Assembly (NCBI GenBank): GCA_018609855.1
Contig: JAHENU010000068.1
Location: 1-6,423, forward strand
Reading direction: 5' to 3'
DNA from: Candidatus Nanohaloarchaea archaeon
GTDB taxonomy: Archaea > Nanohalarchaeota > Nanosalinia > Nanosalinales > JAHENU01
Length of the DNA: 6,423 bases
Part shown: in pieces, positions 5,479 to 6,423 of the stretch
How positions within the stretch are numbered: position 1 is the first letter of the stretch
How the letters are laid out: every line of letters begins with the position of its first letter
Translations under genes and position numbers: made by a program
Notes under the pieces: generated by a model
Databases searched by the model: none
What the model saw: the letters and a program-made list of their open reading frames with translations, nothing else
Told to the model about the DNA's origin: nothing

Positions 5479-6168
5479 TTAGTTGTTGAGTCGCATAGTA
5501 AGGAATAATTTAATGCGTTCGTCCAATGTATGCTTTTTGGTGTTGTTCGTCCCTATGCTTTCCTGAAAATCGAATCCTTTTAATTTCATATTGTTTATGT
5601 GGTTTTTAATCGTAGAAACAGATTTGTTCAGTGTATTGGCTAATTCATGATAGGTCATAGGGTATCCCGCATCGTATAATTCGCGGATAATTTCTCTTTC
5701 TGTTTCTGAGGTTTTTGTCCACAACGCTTTCCCTTCCTCCAATTTCTCGCCAGACCGGTCATCCCCGTCTTCAGGATGTGTCGGCACTGCCGGCCGAGAT
5801 GGCTGGCGTTGAATCTGTAGAGCGCCCGAAGAGTGTGATGTGGTAGTAGAGGCGGTGGCTTCGGCTAGCTGATTTTCTAATGCTTCTAGTCGGCGGTTGA
5901 ACACATCTATATATTGTTCCATGTTTTCCTTGGTCATGGTGACGGCATTGTACATTTGTGTATTCCATTGTTCCATTTCTTCAAGTCGTTGTGACACATA
6001 TTCAACTTGTTTCTGGGAGGAATGGTTTTGAAGGCGATTTACTGTCTTTTCAACGTTCAGCACATGGTCCTTCACATTCTGAATATCCTGTTCATACGAT
6101 CGTATTTTTTCTTCAAGGGCAGGCAATTCTAACTTGCGGCGGAGAACTGACATGAGCGTCTCGAACAT
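5479..6168 (-). CDS. Coiled-coil protein with C-terminal helix-turn-helix, 229 aa
   Basis: Probably a soluble DNA-binding protein with a long N-terminal coiled coil (about 14-104: EEKIRSYEQDI, then RLEEMEQW and RLEALENQL with regular hydrophobic heptads). A low-complexity Ser/Thr/Pro linker (105-147) follows, and then a helix-turn-helix at about 152-200, SETEREIIRELYDAGYPMTYHELANTL, with recognition helix KSVSTIKNHINNMKLKG as in LuxR/sigma-4-like HTHs. Similar coiled-coil HTH proteins are common in DPANN-type archaea, without known function. ATG 6168 is used because a TATA-like element lies about 28 bp upstream; MSV at 6153 would also be possible. There is no Shine-Dalgarno, so it is probably leaderless. 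No membrane segment. Role could be a chromosome-structuring or regulatory factor; target unknown. Confidence 0.8.
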   Translation of the reverse strand: MFETLMSVLRRKLELPALEEKIRSYEQDIQNVKDHVLNVEKTVNRLQNHSSQKQVEYVSQRLEEMEQWNTQMYNAVTMTKENMEQYIDVFNRRLEALENQLAEATASTTTSHSSGALQIQRQPSRPAVPTHPEDGDDRSGEKLEEGKALWTKTSETEREIIRELYDAGYPMTYHELANTLNKSVSTIKNHINNMKLKGFDFQESIGTNNTKKHTLDERIKLFLTMRLNN

Positions 6169-6189
6169 ACACTGTATAGGATGATGAGC

Positions 6190-6200
6190 TTTTAATAAAT
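6190..6200 (-). promoter_or_regulatory. TATA-like box before the coiled-coil HTH gene
   Basis: Minus-strand ATTTATTAAAA is centred about 27-28 bp before the ATG at 6168, consistent with a leaderless start. Confidence 0.45.
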
Positions 6201-6221
6201 ATGCGTCCAGTCGCCCGTTGA

Positions 6222-6230
6222 TTTTTAAAA
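6222..6230 (+). promoter_or_regulatory. TATA-like box before the candidate RNA
   Basis: TTTTTAAAA is centred about 25 bp before 6251, where the structured GC-rich segment begins. It would give a rightward transcript divergent from the coiled-coil gene. Confidence 0.3.
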
Positions 6231-6250
6231 CCTGCTATCTCAGTTGTTTG

Positions 6251-6365
6251 TGTGCCGTATGTCCTCCTCATGATGCATGAGTGGGGAGCAGCCACGGCAT
6301 GACCCGCCTCGGTCAGCAGGCTTGACCAATGAGAGCCTGTGTTACGGGCGGGTGGTATTCTTTTT
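6251..6365 (+). ncRNA. Candidate structured RNA or leader, family not recognised
   Basis: A stretch of about 60% GC by hand count, richer than its surroundings, folds into two tandem stem domains. The first is closed by TGCCGT/ACGGCA (6253-6258/6294-6299) and holds an inner hairpin CTCATG/CATGAG (6267-6272/6276-6281), with further pairing below one mismatch. The second is closed by ACCCGCC/GGCGGGT (6302-6308/6347-6353) and holds two competing hairpins: GGTCA/TGACC (6311-6315/6323-6327) or CAGGCT/AGCCTG (6317-6322/6334-6339). A T-rich tract (6358-6370) follows, which fixes the strand as plus. It does not look like 5S, SRP, RNase P RNA or tRNA. It may be a free RNA, or a leader or attenuator of the gene starting at 6384. 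Confidence 0.4.
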
Positions 6366-6383
6366 CTCTTATATTGGTTGGAA

Positions 6384-6423
6384 ATGCAACTTTTTGACCT
6401 TGCCAGCTGGCTCAGGGAGACCA
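6384..6423 (+). CDS. Possible unknown protein, N-terminal fragment (runs off right edge)
   Basis: ATG 6384 opens a frame starting MQLFDLASWLRET that is still open at the edge. Composition is plausible for a protein start, but there are only 13 codons, no clear Shine-Dalgarno, and the nearest AT box (6369-6375) is too close for a leaderless start. On the other strand a frame ending at TAA 6371-6369 (last residues VKKLHFQPI) is an alternative, as the tail of a leftward gene. The sequence shown does not separate them. Confidence 0.22.
   Translation, partial: MQLFDLASWLRET

Noticed and set aside
6181..6245. C/D-box sRNA, because ATGATGA at 6181-6187 matches box C
   Set aside because: No CTGA box D at suitable distance and no terminal stem; it lies in the short upstream region of the coiled-coil gene.
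6113..6295. 60-codon minus-strand frame upstream of the coiled-coil gene
   Set aside because: Runs through the promoter of that gene and one arm of the structured GC-rich segment, with no recognisable protein features.
6375..6423. tRNA on the minus strand, suggested by a D-arm-like GAGCCAGCTGGC
   Set aside because: No T-arm sequence, anticodon stem or acceptor pairing follows; GCCAGCTGGC (6402-6411) is simply a palindrome.
1..6423. CRISPR array, insertion sequence or prophage genes
   Set aside because: No regularly spaced repeats, transposase, integrase or terminal inverted repeats were found; the genes look like a core archaeal chromosome.

Overview
The window reads as archaeal chromosome. 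It carries a histone-fold protein, an archaeal RPA-type single-strand binding protein with a C2CH zinc finger, a RadA recombinase, an archaeal PRC-barrel protein and a ThpR-type RNA 2',3'-cyclic phosphodiesterase. Most genes have a TATA-like element centred about 25-38 bp before the start codon, as expected for leaderless or short-leader archaeal mRNAs; Shine-Dalgarno sequences appear mainly at starts inside operons. Moderate AT content and the ExeA-like ATPase-wHTH and coiled-coil-HTH proteins resemble DPANN-type archaea (Woesearchaeota/Nanoarchaeota-like). That placement comes from memory of the families, not from a search.

Layout. 1-48 (-): start of a gene leaving the left edge. 49-455: AT-rich gap with small inverted repeats, a CACACTC/GAGTGTG repeat group and no convincing gene. 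456-743 (-): small winged-helix regulator, divergent from 817-3009 (+), a histone / RPA / RadA operon; both sides may use one palindromic TATA box at 777-785. 3043-3303 (-): PRC-barrel protein. 3371-4525 (-): ExeA-like AAA ATPase with a C-terminal winged helix. 4563-5433 (+): ThpR and a membrane-anchored OB-fold protein with overlapping genes. 5479-6168 (-): coiled-coil HTH protein. 6251-6365 (+): GC-rich segment with two tandem strong hairpins and a T-rich tail, a candidate structured RNA. 6384-6423 (+): possible start of another gene.

The main theme is nucleic-acid handling. DNA packaging (histone), ssDNA protection (RPA) and strand exchange (RadA) are arranged head to tail, with a likely DNA-binding regulator facing them. 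The second divergent unit pairs an ATPase-wHTH with an RNA-end enzyme and a membrane OB-fold protein. The most unusual observations are 20 copies of the hexamer CGTGAA/TTCACG (12 of them inside 530 bp of the RPA gene, in all three reading frames), the altered RadA P-loop (GAFGASKT), the shared palindromic promoter with an adjacent inverted repeat, and the unassigned structured RNA near the right end.
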